From the NCBI GenBank assembly GCA_017460225.1, contig JAFUBM010000004.1:38400-102399 (forward strand): a stretch of DNA of 64,000 nt, in the 5' to 3' direction. The position numbers and the translations under genes were made by a program. The stretch is from Candidatus Saccharimonadota bacterium. GTDB lineage: Bacteria; Patescibacteriota; Saccharimonadia; Saccharimonadales; Saccharimonadaceae. The notes below the pieces were generated by a model. That model saw only the letters and a program-made list of their open reading frames with translations, did no database searches and was not told the DNA's origin. Shown here in pieces: positions 25,885 through 33,857 of this stretch. The number at the start of each line of letters is the position of its first letter. The first letter of the stretch is position 1.

Positions 25885-26655
25885 ATGTCTACAGACATAA
25901 AAACAGACCTAACGGAGCCAACCAATAAGTTGCTGAGTCGTCCGGCAGAGTCTACTGGCAAAATCATCGGTACCATACTAGATGGTTTGTACAATACGCT
26001 TTTGCTACCAGTACAGAAGTACAATTTACGTGTAGAAGCAAACCTCAAACAATATAAAGAGGGTTTAAATAAAAAGATAGAGGCGGTACCGGAAAATAAA
26101 AAGGTCGAGCCGTCCATGCGCATTTGGGGCGAAACAATGGAATCCTTAAAATGGAATCTGGACGACGAGCAAAAATATATAAGAGAAGTATTTACAAACA
26201 TTCTAATTTCCGATATTACGACCGACAAAAAATCAAAAGTCCAACCAGCCTTCATAAAAATCGTCCAACAACTATCTCACGAAGACGTAAAATTCCTAGA
26301 GCTACTCAATAAAACGGGCAAGATGTCGTTTTCTACGATTGAACTCAGATGGGAAGCGAAAGACGGATATATCAAGGCCCCTAAATCACCACTATTCGTA
26401 GTCCTTGGCGGCGGACTCGTGACGCCAGAAATGCGAGTAATCGAAAATCTTGAAAGACTAGGACTCTTAAAGTGGGAGCGGGGCATATATTTGACCGGCG
26501 AAAAAGAACTATGCAATAGGATATTCGAGGCCGAGAAAGCTAAATACGATATTCCGGAATCGCTCAAAAATCGTTATGAAAAAATTGAGTTCGAACAAGA
26601 AAAACTTTCAGTCACAGATTTTGGCAAACTATTCTTGGAAACGTGTCTAGGGTAA
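25885..26655 (+). CDS. Abi-alpha / DUF4393-like protein
   Basis: 256 residues. It resembles DUF4393/Abi-alpha proteins, some of which are tied to abortive infection. Visible are an N-terminal amphipathic stretch with a GKIIGTILDGLYNTLLLPVQ segment, a helical middle (YIREVFTNILISDI) and a winged-helix-like C-terminal half (about 140-256). Codons and base composition are clearly AT-richer than its neighbours (bases 26161-26220 are 18 of 60 G+C), which suggests recent transfer. It stands alone between the nrd terminator and a small gene cluster. The family assignment is from memory of the sequence pattern; a defence role is an inference. Confidence 0.6.
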   Translation: MSTDIKTDLTEPTNKLLSRPAESTGKIIGTILDGLYNTLLLPVQKYNLRVEANLKQYKEGLNKKIEAVPENKKVEPSMRIWGETMESLKWNLDDEQKYIREVFTNILISDITTDKKSKVQPAFIKIVQQLSHEDVKFLELLNKTGKMSFSTIELRWEAKDGYIKAPKSPLFVVLGGGLVTPEMRVIENLERLGLLKWERGIYLTGEKELCNRIFEAEKAKYDIPESLKNRYEKIEFEQEKLSVTDFGKLFLETCLG

Positions 26656-26670
26656 CGGCCTGATGACGTG

Positions 26671-26679
26671 TGCTATAAT
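26671..26679 (+). promoter_or_regulatory. Extended -10 promoter, leaderless start at 26686
   Basis: TGCTATAAT; hexamer 26674-26679 puts +1 at 26686, the A of the ATG. This argues against the upstream GTG at 26668 as the start. Confidence 0.7.
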
Positions 26680-26685
26680 TTAATT

Positions 26686-27021
26686 ATGCGAATCCTAGAA
26701 AAAGAAATCCATAAATCCGACCTCGAAAGTTCCGAGAATGTCCTCGGCGGCATGGTCAAAGCCGTTGCAGATGTCGAGAGGGAACTCCTTGCTGTTGACG
26801 CCGAAATGCACGCCGACCTCGAGCAACTTTTGCTAGAAAACGGTTCGAGTCAAGATGATCTCTGGGGCATCAACCTCTGGTTTGACGAAGACGGAGAAGA
26901 CTTTATCGAGTTCGACTCCATGATAAACATCCGTCCGCGCCAAGGCAACCGTTCGCGCGACGTAGAAAATCCAGAAACTCGCGAAAAAATCCGCAAGGTA
27001 GTCGCCAAATGGATCAAATAA
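26686..27021 (+). CDS. DUF5674-like small protein
   Basis: 111 residues. The segment MHADLEQLLLENGSSQDDLWGINLW and the following FDSMINIRPRQGN look like DUF5674, a small family common in CPR genomes. The start is chosen from the leaderless promoter. The gene overlaps the next ORF by 13 bases, so the two are probably co-expressed. No biochemical function is known; the acidic, small alpha/beta character fits a binding or regulatory protein. Confidence 0.7.
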   Translation: MRILEKEIHKSDLESSENVLGGMVKAVADVERELLAVDAEMHADLEQLLLENGSSQDDLWGINLWFDEDGEDFIEFDSMINIRPRQGNRSRDVENPETREKIRKVVAKWIK

Positions 27022-27332
27022 TCCAACACAAAACCACCAGGGGTACTTGGGGAGAAAAATCTCTCGCCTACCAAATGGGGAACATTGGTAGCGAGGTCTC
27101 TCGCTCGCTCAAGAATCGCGACAAGCCTGCCCGCTTTCAAGGCTGCTTTGACCGCGCCCTCGAGCTTTTTGACTTCACGATTGATGCGCTCCAGCAAAGG
27201 CACGAGTTCGCCAAGCTCCGCGAAGTCTGCCGCGCCCGTGAGGAGTTTTGCGACTTCTTCAACGGCAACTCTTTTGGTACTAATCCCGCCAAAATGCAAG
27301 CCTACTACGATCAATTTGTCGCCCTGGTTTAA
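27009..27332 (+). CDS. Small helical protein, unknown function
   Basis: 107 residues, all-helical prediction, overlapping the previous gene by 13 bases. Contains WGEKSLAYQMGNIGSEVSRSLKNRD and FDRALELFDFTIDALQQRHEF, which resembles four-helix-bundle proteins found in CPR genomes next to small conserved genes (four-helix bundle/S23-type is one possibility). Followed closely by the trmD promoter. I do not assign a function. Confidence 0.6.
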   Translation: MDQIIQHKTTRGTWGEKSLAYQMGNIGSEVSRSLKNRDKPARFQGCFDRALELFDFTIDALQQRHEFAKLREVCRAREEFCDFFNGNSFGTNPAKMQAYYDQFVALV

Positions 27333-27335
27333 ACA

Positions 27336-27344
27336 TGTTATAAT
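27336..27344 (+). promoter_or_regulatory. Extended -10 promoter of trmD
   Basis: TGTTATAAT; hexamer 27339-27344 gives +1 at 27351, one base before ATG 27352. Confidence 0.65.
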
Positions 27345-27351
27345 ACACTAT

Positions 27352-28017
27352 ATGCCCAAAATCAAATTCACCATCATCACCCTCTTTGAGGACGCGTTGA
27401 AGCCCTATCTAGGGACGTCTATGATGTGGAAAGCGGCGGACAAGGGCATCGCCGAGTTTGATTTTGTTAATCTTCGCGACTTTGGCCTCGGCCCGCACAA
27501 ATCCGTCGACGACACGCCCTACGGCGGTGGCGACGGAATGCTCCTCCGCTGCGAACCAGTCTTCGCCGCCGTCGAGTCGGTCAAAACTCCCGAGAGTAAA
27601 GTCCTCCTCCCGACCCCTGTCGGCGCGACCTGGCGCCAGGCTCAGGCCAAATCTTTTGCCGAAGCCGGAGGCCATTACATCATCCTCTGTCCCCACTACG
27701 AAGGCTACGACGAACGCATCTTGAGCCTCGTCGACTACAAAATCAGTCTCGGCAATTTCATCTTAACTGGCGGCGAGCTGCCCGCCCTCGTTATCATCGA
27801 CTCCATCGTCCGGCTCCTGCCCGGCGTCCTCGGCGGGGAAACTTCCGCCGCCATCGAAAGCTTTTCCGACGGCAACAACCTAGAATATCCCCAGTACACC
27901 AAGCCCGCTGACTTCCGCGGCATGAAAGTCCCCGACATCCTCCTTTCCGGCAACCACGGCGAAATCGCCAAGTGGCGTGCCGCCCACAGCGGCACGACAG
28001 GCGACCATGCCGCTTGA
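27352..28017 (+). CDS. trmD: tRNA (guanine-N1)-methyltransferase
   Basis: 221 residues from ATG 27352; the open frame continues upstream but that part lacks homology and precedes the promoter. TrmD methylates G37 next to the anticodon and prevents frameshifting. SPOUT knot motifs are visible: DDTPYGGGDGMLL, LCPHYEGYDERI and GNFILTGGELPALVIIDSI. Near full length. Its end overlaps recG by 11 bases. Confidence 0.95.
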   Translation: MPKIKFTIITLFEDALKPYLGTSMMWKAADKGIAEFDFVNLRDFGLGPHKSVDDTPYGGGDGMLLRCEPVFAAVESVKTPESKVLLPTPVGATWRQAQAKSFAEAGGHYIILCPHYEGYDERILSLVDYKISLGNFILTGGELPALVIIDSIVRLLPGVLGGETSAAIESFSDGNNLEYPQYTKPADFRGMKVPDILLSGNHGEIAKWRAAHSGTTGDHAA

Positions 28018-30079
28018 TCTCGCTGCTCCCGTCTCGAGCGTTAAAGGCGTCGGCCCCAAGACCGAGGCGCTGCTCAAAAAAGCCGGCCTCGCCACGGTCA
28101 AAGATTTACTTTACTTCCTCCCCCGCACTTACGAAAACTTTACCGAGACTACCGCGCTAAAAGACATTCGCCCCGGCAAAGTCGTCATCAAAGGCAAAAT
28201 CTCCGACGTTAAGGTCACTCAGACTCATCGCCGCAACTTTTCCGTTACGGAAGGCGTCATCCGTGACGCCACGGATGCCATCCGCGTCGTTTGGTTCAAT
28301 CAGCCCTACCGCGCTCGCCAATTCTCTCCCGACAAAGAGTATTATTTTACCGGGATGTATGATTTGAACCGCGGCCGCTACCAGCTCACTTCCCCCAAGG
28401 CCGAGCTCGCCTCTGCTGTCAAAAAATCCGGTCAAAACTCCACGTTCCGCCCGGTCTACCCCGCAAAAAGTGGGCTAAAATCAGACCAACTCCAAAAAAT
28501 CTACGAATCCCTTCGCCCGGACTTTGCTTTTATCCCAGATTTGCTTCCGCCCTCTCCTCTCTTGCCCGACTTTGCCCAACCTTCTGGCGCTCGCGCCGAC
28601 GCGTTGTTTAAAGCTCATTTTGCAGAAAACGACACCGACATCAAGACCGCCCGCGAATATCTCGCCTATGAAGAACTTTTTGAGCTCATCCTCGCAGCCA
28701 ATCTAAACAAGCAAGAAAACCAAAAGCTAAAGTCTTTCGAGATTCCTTTCGTCCCGCGCGATATTCAATCCCTGGTCAAAAAACTCCCCTTCCCGCTCAC
28801 CAACGCCCAGCGCCTCGCCACTTTCGAGATTCTTAAAGATCTCGAAAAGCCCGTCCCTATGAACCGTCTCCTCCAGGGCGACGTCGGCGCCGGAAAAACC
28901 GTCGTTGCTGCGCTTGCCGCTTTCTCGGTTATTAGAGCCGGAAAACAGGTCGCTCTCCTCGCGCCCACCGCCATTCTCGCCTCCCAACACGCCGAATCTC
29001 TAAGCGCGCTTCTCGCGCCCTTCGGTATCAATGTTGCTCTCCTCACCGGCGCTACCAAAGGCAAGTCGGAGCTAAAAAAGCGCATAAAATCCGGCGAGGC
29101 CCAGCTCATCGTTGGCACTCACGCCTTGCTTACAGACGACACGGAGTTTTCCGGTCTCGCCCTCACGATTATCGACGAGCAGCATCGCTTTGGCGTTAAT
29201 CAGCGTCAAAAACTCCTGGCTAAGACCGTAGCCAAAAACGGCCTCGCGCCACATCTTCTGATGATGACCGCCACGCCAATCCCGCGCTCGCTCCAGCTCG
29301 CCATCTTTGGCGACCTCGACGTCTCGATTTTGAACGAACTCCCTAAGGGTCGCCAGCCGGTCACCACCCGTCTCCTCTCCGAGCTAAACTTCACCGACCA
29401 GCTCTATCCCGTCGTCCGCGATTTCCTCGCCAAGGGTCAGCAAGTCTACTGGATTTGCAAAAAAATCGACGACACCGCCTCAGGCAAGCCGACTTCCGAA
29501 GCCGTGTCCGTCAAACGCCAGGCGGAAAAACTTCGCCCGCTCTTTCCCAAAGCCAACATTGCCTTCCTCCACGGCAAGATGAAGCCGGCCGAAAAAGATG
29601 CCGTAATGTCCGCCTTTGCCGCGGGCAAAATCAACATTCTTGTCTCCACCACGGTGGTCGAAGTCGGCGTCAATGTCCCCAACGCTAACCTCATGGTTAT
29701 TATGAACGCCAACGACTACGGTCTCGCCCAGCTCCACCAGCTCCGCGGCCGTGTCGGTCGCGGCAAAGACGCCGCACTTTGTTTTCTCGCTACTCCCGCC
29801 AGCGTCGAGCCGTCTCGCCGCTTGAGAGAGCTAGAAAAATCCACCGACGGTTTTTATCTCGCCGAGGCTGACTTAAAGCTCCGCGGCCCCGGAGAAATCT
29901 ACGGCGCGCTCCAGCACGGCGCCCTCAATCTCCAGTTTGCCAGCCTCACCGACACCAAGCTCATCTCCGCCGCCTCCAAATCCGCCAAAGCTTTTGCTAA
30001 GACTCCAGACCGTCTAGCAGATTTCCCCGAACTCGCCCAGGAGATTAAAAAATACCAGCAGCTCACCACACTAAACTAG
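28007..30079 (+). CDS. recG: ATP-dependent DNA helicase RecG
   Basis: 690 residues from ATG 28007 (an alternative at 27977 would overlap trmD by 41 bases and adds a weak tail). RecG reverses stalled forks and processes junctions. N-terminal wedge with OB fold (about 60-150), then Walker A GDVGAGKT, the DEQH box (IIDEQHRFG), TATPIPR, and the C-terminal helicase motifs (STTVVEVGVNVPNA, QLRGRVGRG). Full family length. It follows trmD without a spacer. Confidence 0.95.
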   Translation: MPLDLAAPVSSVKGVGPKTEALLKKAGLATVKDLLYFLPRTYENFTETTALKDIRPGKVVIKGKISDVKVTQTHRRNFSVTEGVIRDATDAIRVVWFNQPYRARQFSPDKEYYFTGMYDLNRGRYQLTSPKAELASAVKKSGQNSTFRPVYPAKSGLKSDQLQKIYESLRPDFAFIPDLLPPSPLLPDFAQPSGARADALFKAHFAENDTDIKTAREYLAYEELFELILAANLNKQENQKLKSFEIPFVPRDIQSLVKKLPFPLTNAQRLATFEILKDLEKPVPMNRLLQGDVGAGKTVVAALAAFSVIRAGKQVALLAPTAILASQHAESLSALLAPFGINVALLTGATKGKSELKKRIKSGEAQLIVGTHALLTDDTEFSGLALTIIDEQHRFGVNQRQKLLAKTVAKNGLAPHLLMMTATPIPRSLQLAIFGDLDVSILNELPKGRQPVTTRLLSELNFTDQLYPVVRDFLAKGQQVYWICKKIDDTASGKPTSEAVSVKRQAEKLRPLFPKANIAFLHGKMKPAEKDAVMSAFAAGKINILVSTTVVEVGVNVPNANLMVIMNANDYGLAQLHQLRGRVGRGKDAALCFLATPASVEPSRRLRELEKSTDGFYLAEADLKLRGPGEIYGALQHGALNLQFASLTDTKLISAASKSAKAFAKTPDRLADFPELAQEIKKYQQLTTLN

Positions 30080-30081
30080 TA

Positions 30082-30087
30082 TATAAT
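30082..30087 (+). promoter_or_regulatory. -10 box of rsmD, leaderless
   Basis: TATAAT with six bases to the ATG at 30094, so +1 would be the start codon. Confidence 0.65.
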
Positions 30088-30093
30088 ATATAT

Positions 30094-30585
30094 ATGCGTA
30101 TCATCTCCGGCCTCTATAAAAATCGCCCGCTCAAGTCCCCTAAAAGCGCTCAGACTCACCCCATGGGCGAGCGCGAGCGCCTGGCGATTTTCAATATGCT
30201 CGGCGACCTCAGTGGCAAAACCGTGCTCGACCTCTTCGCCGGCACCGGCGCCCTCGGACTCGAAGCCCTCTCCCGCGGCGCGGCCGAAGCCACTTTCGTC
30301 GAAAAAGACCCCAAAGTCTGCGCCCTCCTCCGCGCAAACGCCGCCGGTATCCCGAGCGCTAAGATTCTTTGCCAAGACGCCCAGACTTTTTCCCCGGATA
30401 AAGTCTACGATCTGGTTTTTCTCGACCCGCCATACCATCTTTATGATAAATCGCTAGTTGCAAAACTCGCGAGATATGGCAAACTTGCCGTGATTTCTAT
30501 GCCTAAGGACGGGGAACTGCCCGATTTGTCAATCCTCCAAAACCGTGATTATGCCAATTGCAAGATTTTGATTTCTATGCTATAA
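30094..30585 (+). CDS. rsmD: 16S rRNA (guanine(966)-N2)-methyltransferase RsmD-like
   Basis: 163 residues. Rossmann methyltransferase: SAM-binding DLFAGTGALGLEALSRGA and the catalytic NPPY-type motif as LDPPYHLYD; the start MRIISGLYKNRPL is typical for RsmD. It methylates G966 of 16S rRNA in the small subunit. Slightly shorter than E. coli RsmD. Its promoter predicts a leaderless transcript. Confidence 0.92.
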   Translation: MRIISGLYKNRPLKSPKSAQTHPMGERERLAIFNMLGDLSGKTVLDLFAGTGALGLEALSRGAAEATFVEKDPKVCALLRANAAGIPSAKILCQDAQTFSPDKVYDLVFLDPPYHLYDKSLVAKLARYGKLAVISMPKDGELPDLSILQNRDYANCKILISML

Positions 30586-30586
30586 T
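30578..30586 (+). promoter_or_regulatory. Extended -10 promoter of the LPQTG-protein gene
   Basis: TGCTATAAT within the end of rsmD, predicted start 30593; a 26-base leader carries AAAGGAG before ATG 30619. Confidence 0.65.
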
Positions 30587-30618
30587 AACTCCAAACAACC
30601 GGTGGGCAAAGGAGTTAT

Positions 30619-31071
30619 ATGTACGAAAATTATTATGGCGCTAACCCCGCCGAAGAAAAGCAAAAGAAAAAGATCGTCATCGTCTCACTTATCATGGGGA
30701 TTATCATCCTGGTTTTGATTGGTGTGCTCATCAACGCCATCATCAAGAAAAACCACCTCAAATCCACCAACACGGACACCACTGTCGCTGTGGTTGACGA
30801 ATCCGCCGAAGCGCCGGCTGCCCGCACTAGCGAAGAATCCGCCGAAGCAGCCAACCTCGCCCCGGTAGAAAACACCGATGGCTCCGCCACGTCGAGCTCA
30901 GAGACCTCCTCTGCTGAGTCTACTACCTCTACTAGCTCAGAAGAAGCCACTACTTCCGCCAGTTCCAAGCTCCCCCAGACCGGCCCTGCGGATCTCCTTC
31001 CGCTCGCCCTCTTGCTCGGCAGCGTAGTTACTTTTGCCTCTTCGCGCAAACTCGCCGTTGCCAAAGCCTAG
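30619..31071 (+). CDS. Small surface protein with LPQTG sortase motif
   Basis: 150 residues: a charged N-terminus, a membrane segment (about 17-42), a Ser/Thr/Glu/Ala-rich low-complexity stalk (about 50-115), then LPQTG, a hydrophobic stretch (about 124-143) and a short tail ending KLAVAKA. LPXTG followed by a helix and positive charge is the classic sortase sorting signal, so the protein is likely fixed to the wall or used as a substrate for a sortase encoded elsewhere. Two hydrophobic segments mean the N-terminal one may serve as a signal anchor. No enzymatic domain. Confidence 0.75.
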   Translation: MYENYYGANPAEEKQKKKIVIVSLIMGIIILVLIGVLINAIIKKNHLKSTNTDTTVAVVDESAEAPAARTSEESAEAANLAPVENTDGSATSSSETSSAESTTSTSSEEATTSASSKLPQTGPADLLPLALLLGSVVTFASSRKLAVAKA

Positions 31072-31080
31072 CTAAAAGCT

Positions 31081-31086
31081 TATAAT
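31081..31086 (+). promoter_or_regulatory. -10 box of the UPF0104 gene inside a palindrome
   Basis: TATAAT flanked by AAAGCT and AAGCTTT, so the box sits in a near-palindrome (31075-31093). The predicted start 31093 is one base before the ATG at 31094. Confidence 0.55.
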
Positions 31087-31093
31087 AAGCTTT

Positions 31094-32140
31094 ATGGATC
31101 CGGACACCAACACGGAAAAGCCTTCTGACGCTCGCCGCAAGAAGCACTACAAACAGCTCCTCGTCATTCTTTTCGTTATCTTCAACGTCGCCGTCATCTT
31201 TTGGACTGCCAAAAAGGAGTTCACCCGCGACCAAGCCGTTGAGCCTCCGGTCAATCTCCCTTGGTGGCTGCTTGTCCCGGCTCTCCTCTCCTTTCTCGTC
31301 GCCGTCTGCGCAGAAATCTACAAGTATAATCTTCTTATCGAGCGCTTTACCAAGCAGAAAAATCTAACTCTCGCTCGCCAGACCGTCCTGATCGGTCGGT
31401 ATTATGACAACATTACTCCGTCAGCCATCGGCGGCCAGCCCATGCAGATTCTCCATATGCGCAAGCACGGCGTCCCCTCCGAGTTCGCCGCGATGATTCC
31501 TGTCATCGGCTTCGTCTCGACTCAGCTCGCCTTTGTGCTGCTTTGTTTCCTGATGATTCTGGTCGGCAAATCTCTCGTCCTCTCTGACGTCGTCTACGCC
31601 GCCGCCTATATTGGCATCTTTTTCTACGCTTTCTTCCCAGTCTCGATTGTCTCCTGTGCTCTCGCGCCCAAGTTTACTCACCGTCTCGTCTCCGGCGCCC
31701 TCTCCCTCCTCGCTAAGCTCCATATCATCAAAGATGTCGAAAAGACCCGTGAAAAGGTCTTTGGCGAGGTAGAAAAATACGCCAAATGCATCAAATCCGT
31801 CATCTATGACAAAAAACTCCTCGGGAAAGTTATGGGGCTCTCCGTCCTTTATCAGCTCGGCATGGTCTCGATTCCGTTCTTTGTTGTTACAGCTTTTGGT
31901 GGTGGCATCGGCTACTTCCCGGCGACGTTCACCTGTATCGCCATCCTCGCCGCCATCGCTTTCATCCCGACTCCGGGCAACGCCGGTGCCGCCGAGGGTT
32001 CGTTCTATCTCGTCTTTGCTACTCTCCCCTCGGGCAACACTTTTTGGCCTATGATTGTCTGGCGTCTCCTCACTTACTACGCCTTCATCGCCGCCGGTGC
32101 CATTACTTACCTCGAGATGGGACTGAAGCGTAAAAAGTAA
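31094..32140 (+). CDS. UPF0104 / lysylphosphatidylglycerol synthase-like integral membrane protein
   Basis: 348 residues with about eight membrane segments and the family marks NITPSAIGGQPMQI and FIPTPGNAGAAEGSF. This is the membrane part of MprF-like proteins, known to flip or host modified lipids; stand-alone members are often linked to glycolipid or lipid transport. The soluble aminoacyl transferase half of MprF is absent. The start is near-leaderless. The exact lipid cargo is unknown. Confidence 0.85.
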   Translation: MDPDTNTEKPSDARRKKHYKQLLVILFVIFNVAVIFWTAKKEFTRDQAVEPPVNLPWWLLVPALLSFLVAVCAEIYKYNLLIERFTKQKNLTLARQTVLIGRYYDNITPSAIGGQPMQILHMRKHGVPSEFAAMIPVIGFVSTQLAFVLLCFLMILVGKSLVLSDVVYAAAYIGIFFYAFFPVSIVSCALAPKFTHRLVSGALSLLAKLHIIKDVEKTREKVFGEVEKYAKCIKSVIYDKKLLGKVMGLSVLYQLGMVSIPFFVVTAFGGGIGYFPATFTCIAILAAIAFIPTPGNAGAAEGSFYLVFATLPSGNTFWPMIVWRLLTYYAFIAAGAITYLEMGLKRKK

Positions 32141-32141
32141 A

Positions 32142-32235
32142 AAGCGAGCGGGGAGACAGATTTTTGCGGGACGTGAAGACTTGGCCAAAGCGGCCCGGAG
32201 CGGTCCCGCAAAGAGCCTGTCGACCGCAAGCGAGC
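32142..32235 (+). repeat. Short repeat element before tRNA-Leu
   Basis: A 94-base element between the UPF0104 gene and the tRNA-Leu promoter, bounded by direct repeats AAGCGAGC (32142-32149 and 32228-32235). Inside is a perfect 10-base inverted repeat TTTGCGGGAC (32163-32172) / GTCCCGCAAA (32203-32212). Its first part GCGAGCGGGGAGA is identical to 2768-2780 within obg, and later blocks are alignable. I infer one small repeat family with two copies in this window. Confidence 0.5.
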
Positions 32236-32239
32236 TTTA

Positions 32240-32248
32240 TGCTATAAT
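32240..32248 (+). promoter_or_regulatory. Extended -10 promoter of tRNA-Leu
   Basis: TGCTATAAT; predicted start 32255, two bases before the mature tRNA. Confidence 0.75.
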
Positions 32249-32256
32249 AGAACCAT

Positions 32257-32341
32257 GCCCGTGTGGTGGAATTGGTAGACACGCTAGCCTTAGGAGCTAG
32301 TGCCATTCGGCTTGCTGGTTCGACTCCAGTCGCGGGCACCA
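32257..32341 (+). tRNA. tRNA-Leu (anticodon UAG)
   Basis: 85 bases. Acceptor stem GCCCGTG / CGCGGGC, discriminator A, CCA encoded. The anticodon stem CTAGC/GCTAG closes a 7-base loop CTTAGGA with anticodon TAG (reads CUN). A variable arm (TGCCATTCGGCTTG region) longer than in class I tRNAs fits tRNA-Leu. The T arm contains GGTTCGACTCC. Confidence 0.95.
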
Positions 32342-32348
32342 CTTAAGT

Positions 32349-33857
32349 TTAGGAATAATCCGCCGTCTCGTACTTCTCTCCCGTAAACTCTACCAAAATC
32401 CCCTCTCTATCGCCATATATAATATATAGTTCTGTCTGCCTGAGCACCGGCAGATTTTTTTCGCGCAAGTCTACTTCCGGACTAAACCTGAGCTTCTTTA
32501 GCCCCGACATCTCTGTCAGCTTATACGCCATCCAATATGTGTCGCGCCCAAAGCTCGGCTTCAGTAGTCTCCGGACCATTCTTTGCGTTCGTGCCGGCAG
32601 GTGTTGGATTGACGGTGCAAAATCTATCTGTCCCGTCGTCTGGATATATTTTTGCTCCTCGCCAAGCTCCGGCAGGATTCCGTTTAGATCAGCTATCACC
32701 ATATTTATCTCTTGGTCGCGGAATCGCCCCTGCTCTTCCAGCGCATTACCGTATGTAAATCCAAAAGAGTAAAAACACCAGCTTATCGCCACCACCGGCA
32801 CCGCCATCACCAGCTTCCACCCGCGGCAAGAGACGATATATGCTCCCATTACTGCCAGTACCGCCCCTATGCCATACATCGCGCGCGTTGTATAGAGCGG
32901 GCTCTCTAGTGCCGCATACGGCGCATAGACCGCCATCAACATCATCGCTACCCCCGCCACAGCCACTAGCGCGGCCAAAATCTTATTCTGTCTAGCTTGT
33001 ATCGTATATAGCACGATAAATCCTGCCCCTATCATTCCCATCAGCCCCAGCCACAGCGCCTTAAAATCTCTCACCACCAAGGTATAATACTGTCCCAGGT
33101 GCTGGAACACCGTCTGTACAAACACCCCTGCCGCCGGCAAGTCGTTTGAGACATACGTATCCTTAGGCACCATCAAAAACTTCTCAAACACCACTAGCGT
33201 TATTAGACATACCGCTCCCGCCAGAGCCAGAGATTTTACCACCTCCTTCGTTTTCTCGCCCTCTCCCCAATCTTTCAGCGCCACAGCAACTATCATCGCT
33301 AGCAGTATTCCTACCGACGCCTGGTAAGTCGTGCAAGCCACGAGAATCCCCAGCACCATTGCCGGCACCCACCATCGCCATCCCTTCTTCCAGACCAAAA
33401 ACGGCGCCACCGCCGCCAGTACCGACAGCATCATATACGGCGCATCGTATTGATAAGACAAACACTCTAGCATATACGGGCACAACCCTAGCGGTATCAC
33501 TGCCACCACCTGCCAGATCCATCTTGTCCATTTTTCCTGGAACACTTCTTTACCAGACACCAGACAAATCAGCACCAAACTCGCCGCCGCCAGTACCCCC
33601 ACCGCTAGTATTTGCGGCAACGGCGCTAGGTTTGCCAGATATGTGTCAGCATACAGACCAAACGACAGCAGAGTGTTTAGATAACGGCTAAACGTCACCC
33701 ATCCCGCATACCCTAGGTTAGTCCGTGCTACATCGTCCGCATAGTGCACACCAGAAAGCAAAATAGCAGAAATCCCCAGCAGGTATATTAGAAGCAGCGC
33801 CACAAACGGCCGCACCAAAAATCGGTTTTCTTGCATTAGTTTACTTAGCTTCTTCAT
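32349..33857 (-). CDS. GtrII-like glucosyltransferase domain membrane protein
   Basis: 502 residues with about ten membrane segments and an extracellular loop after them. The overall plan (SGVHYADDVARTNLGYAGWVTFSRYLN near the start, Asp pair near the membrane) resembles the GtrII family of integral-membrane glucosyltransferases that decorate cell-surface glycans using an undecaprenyl-linked sugar. It is the last gene of a minus-strand operon with the lipid-linked transferase at 34625 and a deacetylase, and its start overlaps the deacetylase end by 17 bases. GtrA/GtrB-like partners usually accompany it; GtrB-like is present here. Confidence 0.75.
   Translation of the reverse strand: MKKLSKLMQENRFLVRPFVALLLIYLLGISAILLSGVHYADDVARTNLGYAGWVTFSRYLNTLLSFGLYADTYLANLAPLPQILAVGVLAAASLVLICLVSGKEVFQEKWTRWIWQVVAVIPLGLCPYMLECLSYQYDAPYMMLSVLAAVAPFLVWKKGWRWWVPAMVLGILVACTTYQASVGILLAMIVAVALKDWGEGEKTKEVVKSLALAGAVCLITLVVFEKFLMVPKDTYVSNDLPAAGVFVQTVFQHLGQYYTLVVRDFKALWLGLMGMIGAGFIVLYTIQARQNKILAALVAVAGVAMMLMAVYAPYAALESPLYTTRAMYGIGAVLAVMGAYIVSCRGWKLVMAVPVVAISWCFYSFGFTYGNALEEQGRFRDQEINMVIADLNGILPELGEEQKYIQTTGQIDFAPSIQHLPARTQRMVRRLLKPSFGRDTYWMAYKLTEMSGLKKLRFSPEVDLREKNLPVLRQTELYIIYGDREGILVEFTGEKYETADYS

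Noticed and set aside
26668..26685. GTG at 26668 as start of the DUF5674-like gene
   Set aside because: It would place the extended -10 box inside the coding region; ATG 26686 coincides with the predicted transcript start.
27085..27351. Long N-terminal extension of trmD
   Set aside because: It overlaps the preceding gene in another frame and includes the promoter; family homology starts at 27352.
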